Origin: Lasiodiplodia sp. COLG20
Taxonomy: Eukaryota; Ascomycota; Dothideomycetes; Botryosphaeriales; Botryosphaeriaceae
DNA: 64,000 nt
Direction: 5' to 3'
Assembly (NCBI GenBank): GCA_009801085.1
Contig: VNWV01000005.1
Span: 558,001-622,000 of the forward strand
The notes below the pieces were generated by a model. The model was not told the origin of the DNA, made no database searches, and saw only the letters and a program-made list of their open reading frames with translations. Of this stretch, positions 33,565 through 44,749 are shown in pieces. The position numbers and the translations under genes are program-made. Numbering within the stretch: position 1 is the stretch's first letter; the number at the start of each line of letters is the position of its first letter.

Positions 33565-36422
33565 TCAATACACCGTCTCCCCCTTAACATTAACGCCCAA
33601 CCCCAACCCCTCGCTCGCGGCGCTCAACCTGGCGCATAAGCTCAAGAACACGACCGTCTCGGTGGCGGCGTAGTAGTTGAGCGTGTCGAGCAGGATGCGC
33701 AGGTGCTTGGTGAAGTTGTCCTCGTACTTCTGGAGCAGGTCGATCATCTTGCCGAGCTTGGTCGGGTCGAAGGCGAAGGAGCGGGCGGACGAGCCCTTGT
33801 CGGTGCCGCCTGAGGCGGAGGGGTTGGCGTTGGTGGCGAGGTCGGCGTCGGCCGAGATGAGGTAGCGCGAGAGCGAGGACGTGTAGTTGGCGAACATGGT
33901 GCAGGTGTTGAGGATCTTGGAGTTGATCTGGCTGCCGGTTAGTCATTGACTTTCAATCTTTTCTTTCATCTCGAGTTGCGGAGCTTACCTTAAGGAGCTT
34001 CGCGTTGGTGAGCATGCACTCCTTCAAGCACGTCGCCAAGAAATCAACGTGATCCTGCATCAACTCATCCACGGTCCGCTTGACTTGGGGTCCTCCTCCG
34101 GCAGACGGGTCGGCGCCTCCGTCCACTGGTGGTGCTGTTACCATAGGGTCTATTGATTCCGTTGATTGAACGACCTCTGCGTTCTCTGCAGCGTCGCCCT
34201 TGCTGACGGCGTTGAGCCGCGACATCATGCTCTGCCAGTTCGGTTCAATGACTTCGGCAGTGCTATAGTACAGCAGCTGCTGGACGAAGACCAACATGCG
34301 CGCGCGTAGTGTCCATGCCTTCCGTTTCCACATCTCGATCTTCGGGTTCGATGACCGGTGTTTCCAGCTGCGGACCTTCGAGTGCTCTGACCAACTACCA
34401 ACGAGCAGAGTCTCGAGGTGGCGTAGTGAAAGGAGGTAGCGGAAGAGAAGTTGGTATCGCGTCAGCGTGACACGGCTGACGACGAGGGATAAGGGAAAGG
34501 GCATGGCGTAGTCGAGGACTAACGCATCAAAGCCAATGATGTCTTTGTCGTCGGTGATGGTTGCGCTTTGCGGTGCTGGGACATAGTTTGAGAAGCTCCC
34601 TGTTGCGGCATCCTGGTCCAACCCAGTCACCGTAACGATCTTCATGAGCCAGTTGGTCAAACCGATCTCATTCATCTGGACTTTGACGTCTTCTTTATAA
34701 GGATCTTCTGCTGCCACACTGCCAGGCTGGCGCAGAACAATATCCAGCAGTGATTGGAGTTTGCCGATGTTGACGGCTTTGGCCGGCTTCTTGAGCTCCG
34801 AAGTGCCAAGTTCGAGGAAGTAAGAGAAGAAGTCGGATCGATCGAGGAAGAAGTAGTGTTTGAGAGAACGAAGGCGGGCGGGTAGTGCGTGCGTTGTGAG
34901 GAGCAGATGAAGAAGCGATGAATTTGCGTAGGCGTATGCACTGTTAACGTTTTCAAGAAAGCGTGGGTCGTCGAAGGTGATTGGTACGTCTTGCACCCTT
35001 TTGCTAACATCAACACCGCCGCACTCTCGCACGACGTTCAGGTATTTGCCCGCAAGCAGGACCTTATCCTTTACGCCTTCCAGCTGTGGTGGGACAAGGT
35101 TGTCCCGGATTGTGTAGCGCTTCTCCCAGTACTCGTCTGTGTAGTCCTGATCAAGCCTCTCGCGCTTGATGCTTTTCTGTTCCTTGATGAGAAATTCAGC
35201 GTGGGGATCCTTGATTGATCCATGGTGTAGCCATTCGTTAAGCATTGTCATGTACGGACGACTCGCTTCGCGCAGCAACGTTGTGAGCAGTGTTCTTGCG
35301 GCCGGGTCGCCAGACATGGACGCCAAACGTTTTGATATTAAGCCCAGCACACTTCCACCCTTGCACACCTTCTTGCTTCCTATTGAGCCTTGCGCGATGT
35401 TCCCTCCCTCTCGAAGAGATTCAAGAATATCTTCTAAGTTCTCCGTCTCGTCGAGATCATCGTCGTTCTCATCATCAAGGAGGGCATTTGCTTTCAAGAC
35501 CTCGATGCCCATGGTGTATAGCTGGTACAGCATATGGCTTGTTGGTTTGGTGTGCAGGTTCAGTAGATGAAGGGTGAAAGTTGGGTTGGTGAGCATCTGA
35601 TGCTCCAGTTGGGCCATGAGTACCAAATAGTCTTTGAGAAGCTTCCGGACAACTGCACACAATGCGTGATTGACTGCGCCGTATTGTTCCCTACTTTGGA
35701 CCTCGATGAAAGCCTCGAGAGCCGAGTAATGGGTTGCCATTTTCAGCATTGACGTTGTCAGGTCGCGCAAGCTAGGGTCTAGCCCAGAGGCTACTCTGAA
35801 CGAGGGGCCCATCAGACGGCTCTTTTCCTCCGTAGGAGTGTACGAAGCGGCATATCGGATATATTGCCCCTCAAAGCCCATGAAGACGAAGAGCAGGTCC
35901 TCTATTATAGCAGATTCTTGGGCATCGACGGGAAGCTCGGCCAGCGATTGCGGCTGCAGGTCAAGAGGAGCTAACAAGGCGAGTTGTGGAATGGATATGC
36001 GCGATGCGAGCGGGGCGGTAGTATGGGGGACGAGAGAAGCCTGCGGTTTCCATGGTTCTAAGAGAGAGTCAGCAATTGCATGCACCAATGCGGCATAACA
36101 TACCTCGCTCTTCCTTCTTGGGTTCGGCGGTGGTTGGAGTGCTGGGAGCGCTGACAGCGGTCTGTTTGCCATCCCTACTCCTTCGAGAGTTGGAGCGGCT
36201 CTCGGTGTGCCTGGCAGGACCGCGCTTCACGGTGACAGACTCGCGCGTGAGGACATTGTTGCGCTCGATGCGGCGCTCACCGGCCTTGCTGGTCGACTGC
36301 GAGCGCGAATGGGAGTGCGAGTTGGAATGCGACTCTTGGGCAGTCGAGGCAACACGGGGGCGAGAGGAGCTGGGGACGCGTTCATGGCCGTAATATTTGG
36401 AGTTGGGGCGCGACGACGACAT
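33565..36422 (-). CDS. Gamma-tubulin complex component 2 (GCP2/Spc97/Alp4)
   Basis: Three exons on the minus strand, 36422-36104, 36057-33989 and 33927-33565 (introns of 46 and 61 nt), give 916 aa. The N-terminal about 105 residues are Ser/Arg-rich and low complexity. The GCP N-domain follows ('IIEDLLFVFMGFEGQYIRY'). The GCP2-diagnostic stretch is 'WLHHGSIKDPHAEFLI' through 'DEYWEKRYTIRDNLVP' and 'GKYLNVVRECGG'. The C-domain that contacts gamma-tubulin occupies about 480-900 ('RSDFFSYFLELGTSEL', 'LVVSRVTLTRYQLLFRYLL'). Family role: with GCP3 and gamma-tubulin it forms the gamma-tubulin small complex that nucleates microtubules at spindle pole bodies. GCP2 rather than GCP3 is chosen from the central motif. 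The ACB-domain gene is divergent, 875 bp away. Confidence 0.93.
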
Positions 36423-37297
36423 GGCGGTTGGTGGGGGAGCTCATGTGGCGTTGAACAAGAGAGCGACGCAATGTTTGTACACGAAGAGCTGCCGGGCAGT
36501 GATCGCGGGGAGCGCGTCGCCTAGCGCGCGTCGTCGTTGTGGCGCCTGTGGCCGTGCATCCAGCCCTACAGCTCGCCGACCGAGTCAAGCACCTCCCGCC
36601 TGCATGTGGGCGAACCGTTTGACCAGCGACCGCTATCCCGTCGACTCTCGCTGAGATGATCTCGTCCTTCTTCTCCCCTCAATTCTGGCAATACTTGGAC
36701 GCCGTGCCTGACGTCTGGGAGAGTACAGGATTCGTTTTCGGCCCGGGCCCACGAGGCGGTCAGCATTGGAGAGCCACTATCAGGCGAACGAAATGAGGGT
36801 GAGCACGCAGAGTAGGAGACCTAGTTGATTGTAGCGTCTTTCCCCTGCGCCTCGTCAAGCCTGACACTGTATGGTACCGTGCGTACCCTGTTTCGGACGC
36901 CGAATCATGTGCGTAAGGGCTCGCGGAGGGCAGAATCTGTCCAGGTCGAATGGAATTCCAGGCTAATAATTTATGCTTTTATGAGCCGTGAAGTGTCGAG
37001 CATGGAAGGTGTGGGGAACAGGAAGGCGACGGCATCGGACTGGAACGGGACCCTGATACCGGGGACAAGTCGGCTCCGCCTTCCAATCGCGCAGCCTCGG
37101 TCCAATGCGGCATGTGTTGCGCTCCCGCGAAGGCGACTGCGGAGAGACACGATCCACATCTTCCCCGGCGCCACGACACGTCCCCGACATACATTCTCTG
37201 CCTTCGCATGTACGCTCTATTGCTACCCCACCCGCGACTTCAGTCCAGTGGTTCATGACCTCGCGCAACACCACAAGAGCTAAGAATTGGCGCTGAT
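36423..37297. promoter_or_regulatory. Divergent promoter, GCP2 / ATG37-like
   Basis: An 875-bp spacer between opposite starts. Apparent open frames overlap each other on both strands and lack conserved features. No RNA gene is seen. Confidence 0.45.
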
Positions 37298-38478
37298 ATG
37301 TCCGACTCTGTGGGTATGACGCACCGCGCATTCCCGTCCTTCTCCACCACGCGACCGCCCGCGGAGCTAACACAGCTCCTTGATACTCAGATAGAGTCTT
37401 CAGCCATGCCCTCAACACCGTCAACAAGATTCGGATCGGCTCCGAGAAGCCACCCTCGGCCATCCGCTTGAAGCTCTATGGCCTGTACAAACAGAGCATG
37501 GGTATGATCCGATTGCCCGCACGCCTCAACAACATTTAACACGCTTTGCAGAGGGCGATGTCGACGGCATCATGGAGCGCCCGGAAGGCGATGACGAACA
37601 GACAAAGCGGTCGCAAGAGAAATGGTACACAGCCCGCCAGAGTCCTCTCGGACATGTCATGATTTAACGCCTTCTCCACCAGGGATGCATGGAAACAGCA
37701 GAACGGCCTATCGCGAACCGAAGCTAAACGCCGCTACATTACCACCTTGATCGACACCATGCACAAGTACGCCTCGCCGAGCCCAGACGCACGGGAGCTG
37801 GTCGCTGAGCTGGAATTCGTCTGGGACCAAGTCAAGTCCAACGTACCCTCGTCATCTTCGTCATCGCCCCACGCCCTAGGCATGCCCTCCTACCCCGCCC
37901 TTGGCTCATCCCGCGAGTCGCACGAGTACCCCCCGCCGCAAATACAGGCCTCGCAGATGCGCATCCTCACCCCCGCCGGCGCCGGCGAAGAGGAAGCCGG
38001 GGACGACGACGACGAATTTGTGGACGCGCAAGACTCGGGCTCCCACCACGGCGCCGACGCGAACCCACGGCGGAACATCCGAGAGCGGCCCCCGGCGCGG
38101 GAACGGTCGGCGAGCGACAAGCAGTGGCGGCTTCGGGTGGAGCAGGCGTTGGTCAAGCTGACGGCTGAGGTGGCCGCCCTGCGTGAGCAGCTCGAGTCGC
38201 GCCGGCTATTCCAGCACACGCGCCGCCGCCGCTTCCTCTCCTGGGTCGGCCGATTCCTGTGGTTCATCGTGAAGCTGGTTGCCGCCGACATGGTCATCCT
38301 GGGCATAATACTGCTGTGGATGCGCCGCAAGAAGGACCGTCGTCTCGAGGGCGCCATCCGCGTGCTGTTGGGAGACGCGGTCGTGCAGATGCAGCGCGTC
38401 GGTAGCCAGCAGGTTGCCAATATTGGCAAAATTCAGTTGCCCAAACTACCTGCCAAGCTGCCCATGACCAAGAGCTAG
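37298..38478 (+). CDS. ATG37: Membrane-anchored acyl-CoA-binding protein, Atg37/ACBD5-like
   Basis: Four exons, 37298-37313 (only 16 nt), 37391-37501, 37552-37624 and 37683-38478, give 331 aa. The tiny first exon is supported because splicing creates the fungal ACBP start MSDSVDRVFSHALNTVNKI. The acyl-CoA-binding domain covers about 1-98 ('LKLYGLYKQSMEGDVDG', 'KWDAWKQQNGLSRTEAKRRY'). A Ser/acidic linker and a short coiled segment (about 205-235) follow. A transmembrane helix lies at about 251-279 (FLSWVGRFLWFIVKLVAADM onward), then a basic tail. An ACB domain plus a C-terminal membrane anchor is the Atg37/ACBD5 architecture: peroxisomal membrane proteins used in pexophagy and organelle contact. 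Localisation here is inferred from architecture. Confidence 0.9.
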
Positions 38479-39601
38479 TCGAGGCCGTGGTTGAATACAT
38501 ATCGTTGCCGTCTTTGTAAATTGCCCCGAGCATGTTGGGGCTTGATACCACACAGCATCGATCACGACCGTCACGAATCACGACAAGGCGTGGTCGAGCC
38601 GATTGTAAATTCTGTCCTTTCTAATATTTCCTTTTTTGTCGACCTTGCCTCCGCTAGTTTTGTCGACGCTTTGGAGCAGTTTGGGGGTTGAATTGACTCA
38701 GAGAGACGTTGGCATAGGCAGATTCCCAGGACAGATATCTCTTTCGTGTACATTTAGAATTGTACGAGATGAGTTCCGCCTTCTCTTCCCTGTGTGACCC
38801 CTGATAATATCACTGAAAAGGAGAAAGAATCACGATGGCGTGGTGACGACGCCAAGTTGCATTTGTGCCACAGTCACACCAAGTATTTGCGGCAATCCAG
38901 CCTTGACCTTATTCACAGCACAATTGGCATATCCGGGAGCAGCGGGAGCGGAGGCCATGGAATCGGATGGGTGTCACGCAAATATCCGTCGGACCGGAGG
39001 GCGTGATACTATCCTATCAAACCCTAGGAAGTGATGGCAACAGAAGCCAGCAAGATAAAGTACTCAAAGCTGACAATTATATTATGCCTATCAACAGGTA
39101 GCGTAAACGGGAATCAAGTAATTTCGTTTGTCAGGTATCAGGCGCTCAGATGGAAGTCTGTGCTGCTGTCCAAGCATCGTGATTCTTTTGGCTGACAACC
39201 TTGCAACTATGACCACACTCCGCCGGAACGGATTTTGGCATCTCACTGTGCTTGTGAATCAAGCAACCGGAAGATACTGAAATGGGTAAAATTTTCCAGT
39301 GCAACTGCCCATGCTACTCTTAAATGGATGATACCTTGGGCTGGACTTGCCATGCTGCGTTAAGTATCATCATATCATACCGAATGAGTGGCACCTCACG
39401 CGATTCTCCCACGAGCTAAGCAGTGTGGACAACTCCAAACGTCCATTTCATGCTCCAGCAAACATCCTGTGCACCACCACAATCCTACCTTTCCCCAGAA
39501 CTCAACGATGCCCGCCACTATAAAGCTATTCTAGCAACCTTCCAACTTTGCCCACGCATACCAGGCATACCAGGCATCCTCACCTCCTCAAGCACCCAAA
39601 A
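38479..39601. other. Intergenic: ATG37-like 3' flank and upstream of small secreted protein gene
   Basis: About 1.1 kb of moderately AT-rich sequence with no supported gene, tRNA or repeat. Confidence 0.45.
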
Positions 39602-40360
39602 ATGCACCACCCAATCGCTACCCTCTTCTCCCTTCTACTATCCTTCATCCCCCTCCTAGCACTTCTCCCAACCCTCACCACCGCCGTCCCCGCATTCGAG
39701 TCAGGCTGGCACCTCCTCAACATCACCCACATCCCCGTCAGGTCGACCGGGCCCGACATCTGCAATGGCAGCATCAGTTTTACGCTGGCGAAAGGCAACA
39801 AATTCGCCTCACGCGTGTGCTCCCACACCTTCGTCGCGTCGACAGACGAGCAGGTCTCGGGCGGGCCGTTCGCGTGTAGTGACGACTGGCCGGATTTGAC
39901 GTACTACTGGCGTGAGGATAATGGTGCTGATGATGAGGAACAATCGACAGGAATTGCGGCAGCAACGGAAGGGAAGGGAAGTAATGTGGTGTTGGACATT
40001 TGGTTCGCATATCTCGACTGTCGGTACGTTGGATCTTTCTCCCCCTACCCTGAAATTTCCCCTCTTCTCTCTTAGAGAAAGACAAAATGGAGAGAAGCTA
40101 CCCCAGAAAGAGACGACAACGGAAGAGCCATGCCGATAAGTGTGTGTGTGACTATCAATTGGGGATAACAAACATCATGAGCCAGACCCAACGGCGGCGC
40201 TGTGTCCGAATCGGGCAGCCTAACACTGCCGCCGCCCACGACAACGGACACCTTCGCCGCCGGCAGCCGCACGTGGGACGACGTGTACGTGGCAGCCGAG
40301 ACGATAAGTTCGACAGCGTGGTTCCCCGGGCAGTACGAGGAGGTTTGTTTGAGCGCCTAG
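39602..40360 (+). CDS. Small secreted protein, unknown family
   Basis: Exon 39602-40023, intron 40024-40185 (162 nt, GTACGT/GCCAG), exon 40186-40360; 198 aa. Residues 1 to about 28 are a strong signal peptide with a long hydrophobic core ('IATLFSLLLSFIPLLALLP'). The mature part has five Cys, one N-glycosylation site (NITH) and a Thr/Pro stretch (LTLPPPTTTD) near the splice junction. Splicing joins 'YLDCR' to 'PNGGAVSESG' and keeps a Tyr/Trp-rich end to a TAG. I recognise no domain. Gene model: phase closes, but the intron is longer than its neighbours and a second good acceptor at 40076 gives a short alternative ending in TAA, so the 3' part is less certain. It could be a cell-wall or effector-type protein. 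Confidence 0.62.
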
Positions 40361-41563
40361 CCAAGTTTGGAAGCCGGTGATTCGGAAGAAGGGACGGCAA
40401 CAGCGACGAAGACAGCACCAACAACAACGGGGGTTGGGGGGAGACTAGCTTACTCGTATCGGATTTGGTTGATGTTGTGTCCTCTTCCTTAAAAGGGTCA
40501 TCGGTTGACACGGCCTAGAAGCAGAAAGGGTTCTTCGTTGAGGTTGAGAAGGGGGAAGTTTGCTCAGGGTGCGCCTCTGCGCTCAACTGTCCGATCCAAT
40601 AGTCAGTCTAGGTGCCATTGATAGTTGACAGCTGTGCTGGCTGGTTGGGAGAAGAAATGTGGCCAAGTGTCCTAGCCTTTTGTACTTTTTTTGTCCGTGG
40701 CGACTGTCTTGTTTCCGAAAAGAGAATTTGAAATTGCGTTCTTGCCCCAGCTTGTTTGTCTCAAGAGACGCAAGTTATTTGAACTACCTGTAAACGTGTC
40801 ATTTACAAATCCAAGGGGCTGATTTCATTTGCCGCGAAGTCATCTCCTTCTGTGTTACCTGATCATCGGCTGTCGCAAGCCAAATCGAACTTACAGAGGG
40901 TGCTGCAGCGGATGGCTAGCGTGAAGAATAGCAGGGCTCTAGAACATAGTGTACCTACGCCCCAGCTCTGCCTTAGAAAAATAATACATGTGGGTAGCTG
41001 AAGCTATCGTCCGGACGTGTATGTAGAATTTTTAATTCGATATTCTCATCGGGCGATAGCTTCAACTACCTACCCATGACACGAGCAAAAAAACAAATCC
41101 ACGCGAGCCATCGGCTGCGAGAGGGGACTGTACAGAAACAGAAAACTCCAGCAAAACCGCTTGAAACTAAGCAAATGATTCCAAAAAGTATTTGATATCG
41201 AACTACAGGCAACATGTTGACAATGCGGCAAAAAAGATTTTCTTCAAGAAGAGTGGATCGTTTAATGATATATAACAGTGGAACCGCAAAAGAAAATAGA
41301 AGACTAGTACAGATAGCTGGTATACTCCGGCCGTGACCATGTGTGTGAATGCAACATCGGAATCACCCCAACAATGACGTGCACGCTCTCAACTTTTTTC
41401 GGATAGTTCAAAAGGGTTATTTCGTTGACTCCCCACCGTTTCAGCACCTCAATTCCTTCCCTCCTAGACTCCATAATCCCTCCTTGCCATTGCACACTAC
41501 CCCCACTCTACGTAGCGCGCCCTAAAAAGACTCAGAAGAAAGATAGAAAGGAATCCATCCATC
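40361..41563. other. Intergenic region with a long hairpin
   Basis: About 1.2 kb between the small secreted protein gene and the 3' end of PMT2. Apart from the inverted repeat listed separately, I see nothing coding. Confidence 0.45.
40987..41078. repeat. Imperfect inverted repeat (hairpin)
   Basis: The arm at 40987-41014 and the arm at 41050-41078 are near-complementary, sharing GAAGCTATCG and CATG/GGGTAG blocks, and are separated by a 35-nt AT-rich loop. The right arm has a small insertion relative to the left. The fold would be a hairpin of about 25 bp. It may be a MITE remnant, a structured 3' UTR element or a small-RNA precursor. Confidence 0.6.
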
Positions 41564-43971
41564 TTACGCGTCCGTAACGCGCCACGTGCTGAACCACTTC
41601 AGATGGTTCCACTGCGCATTTGGTCCGACCATGCCGAAAGTGATGGCGCGGAAGTGGATGAAAAGTCCGAGGGTGATAGCATAGAGGATGCTGTAGACGG
41701 CCCACTTGATCTGTGCGCGCGCGTTCCTGGTAAACCAATCGACCAGGAAAGAGAAGGAAAGGATAGCAAAGTAGAGGGCCGGGAAGTAATGGTGAACGTA
41801 TGTGACACGAGCCATGGCAACGAATGGGAAGTAGTGGAGGAACCAGCCGATGATGGGGTAGATTCCAGCGTAGTGGATCTGGTCGATTTCCGCAGGCTTG
41901 AGCTCCACATATCCACGCTGCCAACGAATAAGGTACCAAGCGACGACGAGGCCGACGCCGACGAGAGAGGCAGTAGAAGACCAGTAGACGAAGGGGTTGC
42001 CCAGGAGGAAGTATTTGACGGCTACGGATAAATGTCAGCAAAATGAAATCAGAATGCAGCAAATTGACTTACTATCGTCACCCCAGCCGCACATGCGCAG
42101 ACCGACGTGGAGAATGGGCCACTGCCAGGGCGCGGAGGCAAGATCGTCCTGCTTGTCCGGGTCAGGGACAAGGGCGTTGTTCGAGGTCATCATAGCAACG
42201 TTGAGATGAATGAAGTCACGGAAGAAAGGCGACTTGTAGGCACCAGGGTCACCAGCGGGAAGCCTGTCATTCCAGTGGCTCTCGACGTTCCAGTGGGTGT
42301 ACACGTCCCTGGGGTTGTTGGTCTTGGTGCAGGTAACCTCGATCTGCTTGAAACCCCACTGGGGAAGGTTGACATTGCCTGCGCGGAGATAGCAGCCGAG
42401 GTCGGGGTGCTTTAGACGGAAAGAAGTAGTCAAGGTCCTGATCTTGGAATAGTCGCGAGTGGCAGCGTCGTTGACGACCTCGATTTGCCAGTGGTCCTTG
42501 GTATCGCCGATGGTCACGTTTCCGTAGGATGAGACTTCCCAATCGGCCTTGGTGACAGGGGCAGCAATCTGGTGCGAGTGGAGGTTACGGCCAGTCTGGG
42601 CATGGATCAAACGGATGGTGCTACCGTCCTGCGGGAACCTCATGGGCTCTTCACCAACGTTGTAGTCGGGCTCGAAGCGGTTGGGGTAGATGAACCAGTC
42701 GTTGTTAGCATCCTTGTGGTGGTAGCAAGTAACCTGCTGCTGCTGGGAACCCTCGGGGTAGGTCTGAACGTGCGAGTGGAGAAGGCCGCCGCCGTAGCCC
42801 ATATTCTTGATGGTGGCGCGAGATCCAATAGCAAGCTCCAGAGGGCTGTCCTTTCCAACCTCGGTACCGCGAAGGTTGGCCTGGAAGAGAGAGCTCATCT
42901 GAGCATCGCCGGGACCGCTGTTTTCCAAGATCAGGAAGTGGAGCCAGAAGGAGAACAGGTAGACCATCATGGGTATCATGATGAGCGAAAAGACACGGAA
43001 ACCGAGGTGGGCAGCCAGCTCGACCTTGGGCATCCTGAGGTCTCCAAACTTGTTCCAGAGATCCTCGATAGTGTACAGACCGACCAGAGCGGTAGCGAAG
43101 AAACCAACCCACTTGACACTGCAGACGCAGCCAATGGAGACACCGCACAGCATAAGCCAGAGACCCCACTCGGGCGAGAAAGGATCATGCTGGAGGCGGT
43201 GGAACTTGGCCCAGCAGAAGACGGTGGTGAAGGTAAAGAACAGAAGCATCGAGTCGAGAAGGATGAACCTGCTAATGGTCGCGAGCGAGTTGTCACACAG
43301 GACCATCAGCGCGGCCAGCCAGCACGCCGGCTTGCGGAAGTTCAGCTCCTTGGCCGTGTAGTATGCCAAGGGAACGCAGAGAGCACCGAAGGTCGAGTTG
43401 AAGGCACGCATAAAGGTGTAGTTGAGCTCCTCGGGGTAGACTTCGCCGGACTTAAACTCGAAGGATCCATTGTAACCAGCCAGGTAGCCCGAGAGGCCAA
43501 CCAGCATCTTTCCGAGCGGCGGGTGGACATCGAAATAGAATTCGCGCTTGAGGTAGTGGGAGCCGAACTTGCCGAAGCTGTGCACCTATCGTCAGCAGGA
43601 GTGCTCATGATCCCATTGAGCGGCGGGCCGCGGGGTGGCGCTTACTGAGCTTCGTCCCAGGTGACGATGTTCGAGAGGCCGATCTTGTACATGCGCGTGA
43701 AGAAGGCAGCGGCGGTGAATAGAATGGGCGCCCAGATGTATTCGTACTCGTCGATGATGTCGAGAACGGATTTGGCCTGCTGATCAGCTCGTCGGTCCTG
43801 AGAGCCAAAGCTCCAAGTGGAGCTCTGTCCGTGGGAGCTTACCTTCTGCTTGGTCTTCTCCTCGGTCTGCGGACTGACGAAGGCGGGCTGGTCCTCGCCA
43901 TTGGCGACATTCCTCCGGCGCAGGGCGTCGGCCTGCTGGTCGGCGCCGGTGGCATAGCCTTGCGACGCCAT
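41564..43971 (-). CDS. PMT2: Dolichyl-phosphate-mannose:protein mannosyltransferase, PMT2 family
   Basis: Four exons, 43971-43843, 43776-43646, 43577-42073 and 42021-41564, give 740 aa. The first intron (66 nt, 43777-43842) is in frame and stop-free; removing it restores 'EEKTKQKAKSVLDIIDEYE', the usual PMT2 spacing. Membrane segments start at about residue 57. The catalytic Asp-Glu pair is in TWDEAHFGKFG (Asp84, Glu85), and 'DVHPPLGKML' follows in the lumenal loop. MIR repeats occupy about 330-520 ('LLHSHVQTYPEGSQQQQVTC', 'GRNLHSHQ'). The motif 'MTSNNALVPDPDKQDDLAS' places it with PMT2/PMT1 rather than PMT4, and the first MIR supports PMT2. The last exon holds the C-terminal transmembrane bundle. 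Role: transfers mannose from dolichol phosphate to Ser/Thr of secretory proteins in the ER, normally as a PMT1-PMT2 heterodimer. Confidence 0.94.
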
Positions 43972-44749
43972 GGTGTCAACGTCAACCCCTCAGGAAGCTC
44001 GCGGTGGAGCTGAGCTGAGAGCCGTGCGGGCGAGAGAGCTTGGAAAGCGATTCGGGGGGAAGGGTAACGACAAAAGGAAGTTGCAAAGGAGGGAAAGAAA
44101 GAGCAAAGGCGCAGCGGGTGGAGGATGCGAAGCTCCAGCGGTGCTCGCCGTGATTCGCAAGCCAAGTTGAGCGGAGCAGGGGAAGCGTCGCTCGAAATAG
44201 CACGGGCAGGCCGTGGACTTTTCATACGCGGCCGGCGATCCTCGGTGCGGCAAGGGGGCGGATGCGCGTCGGCGCGGAGCTTGGTCAACGTGTCTTTTCC
44301 ACCCACCTGCGCCCCCAAAAAACGAGCATCAGCGCCCTTCCGACGCGCATGCGCCACGCTGATTGGCTGTCCGCACGCAAGGTGCATGCCATCAATGGTC
44401 CTGCCAATGGCTAGATTTTGTATCCCTATGTCCCATATCTTCGACTGATGTACAAAAACCAACTGGAGGCTCCGGCGCCTGCGGGATGTGGCTCGAGCCA
44501 CTGCAGAGCCGCATCTACTCCTCCGACTAGCTCAAGAAACATCCAACCATCTGAAACGAAAAAAACAAAAAGCGAAAAAAAAGCAAACGATTACCCGTCC
44601 GCCGCTGCGTCTTTGCCTGTCGTATGCCTTTTACATGCAAGGCTGTATGATGATCCCAGTGCGCCCGCATGAAAGTCTATCGTTGTGCGTGTGCAATCCG
44701 CATTCCGAACGAAACCTGCCTGCCCATCATTACACTCCATTCAATCCAT
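43972..44749. promoter_or_regulatory. PMT2 upstream region
   Basis: A 778-bp spacer upstream of PMT2 and downstream of the sugar-transporter stop. The PMT2-proximal 300 bp are GC-rich; an A-rich run lies near 44560-44590. No gene is supported. Confidence 0.45.

Noticed and set aside
40077..40137. Alternative exon in the small secreted protein gene using the acceptor at 40076
   Set aside because: It is in frame for about 20 codons but ends at once in TAA and loses the Cys/Trp-containing tail; kept only as a possible minor isoform.
42572..43648. 358-codon open frame antisense to PMT2
   Set aside because: Shadow of a conserved gene; no recognisable family.
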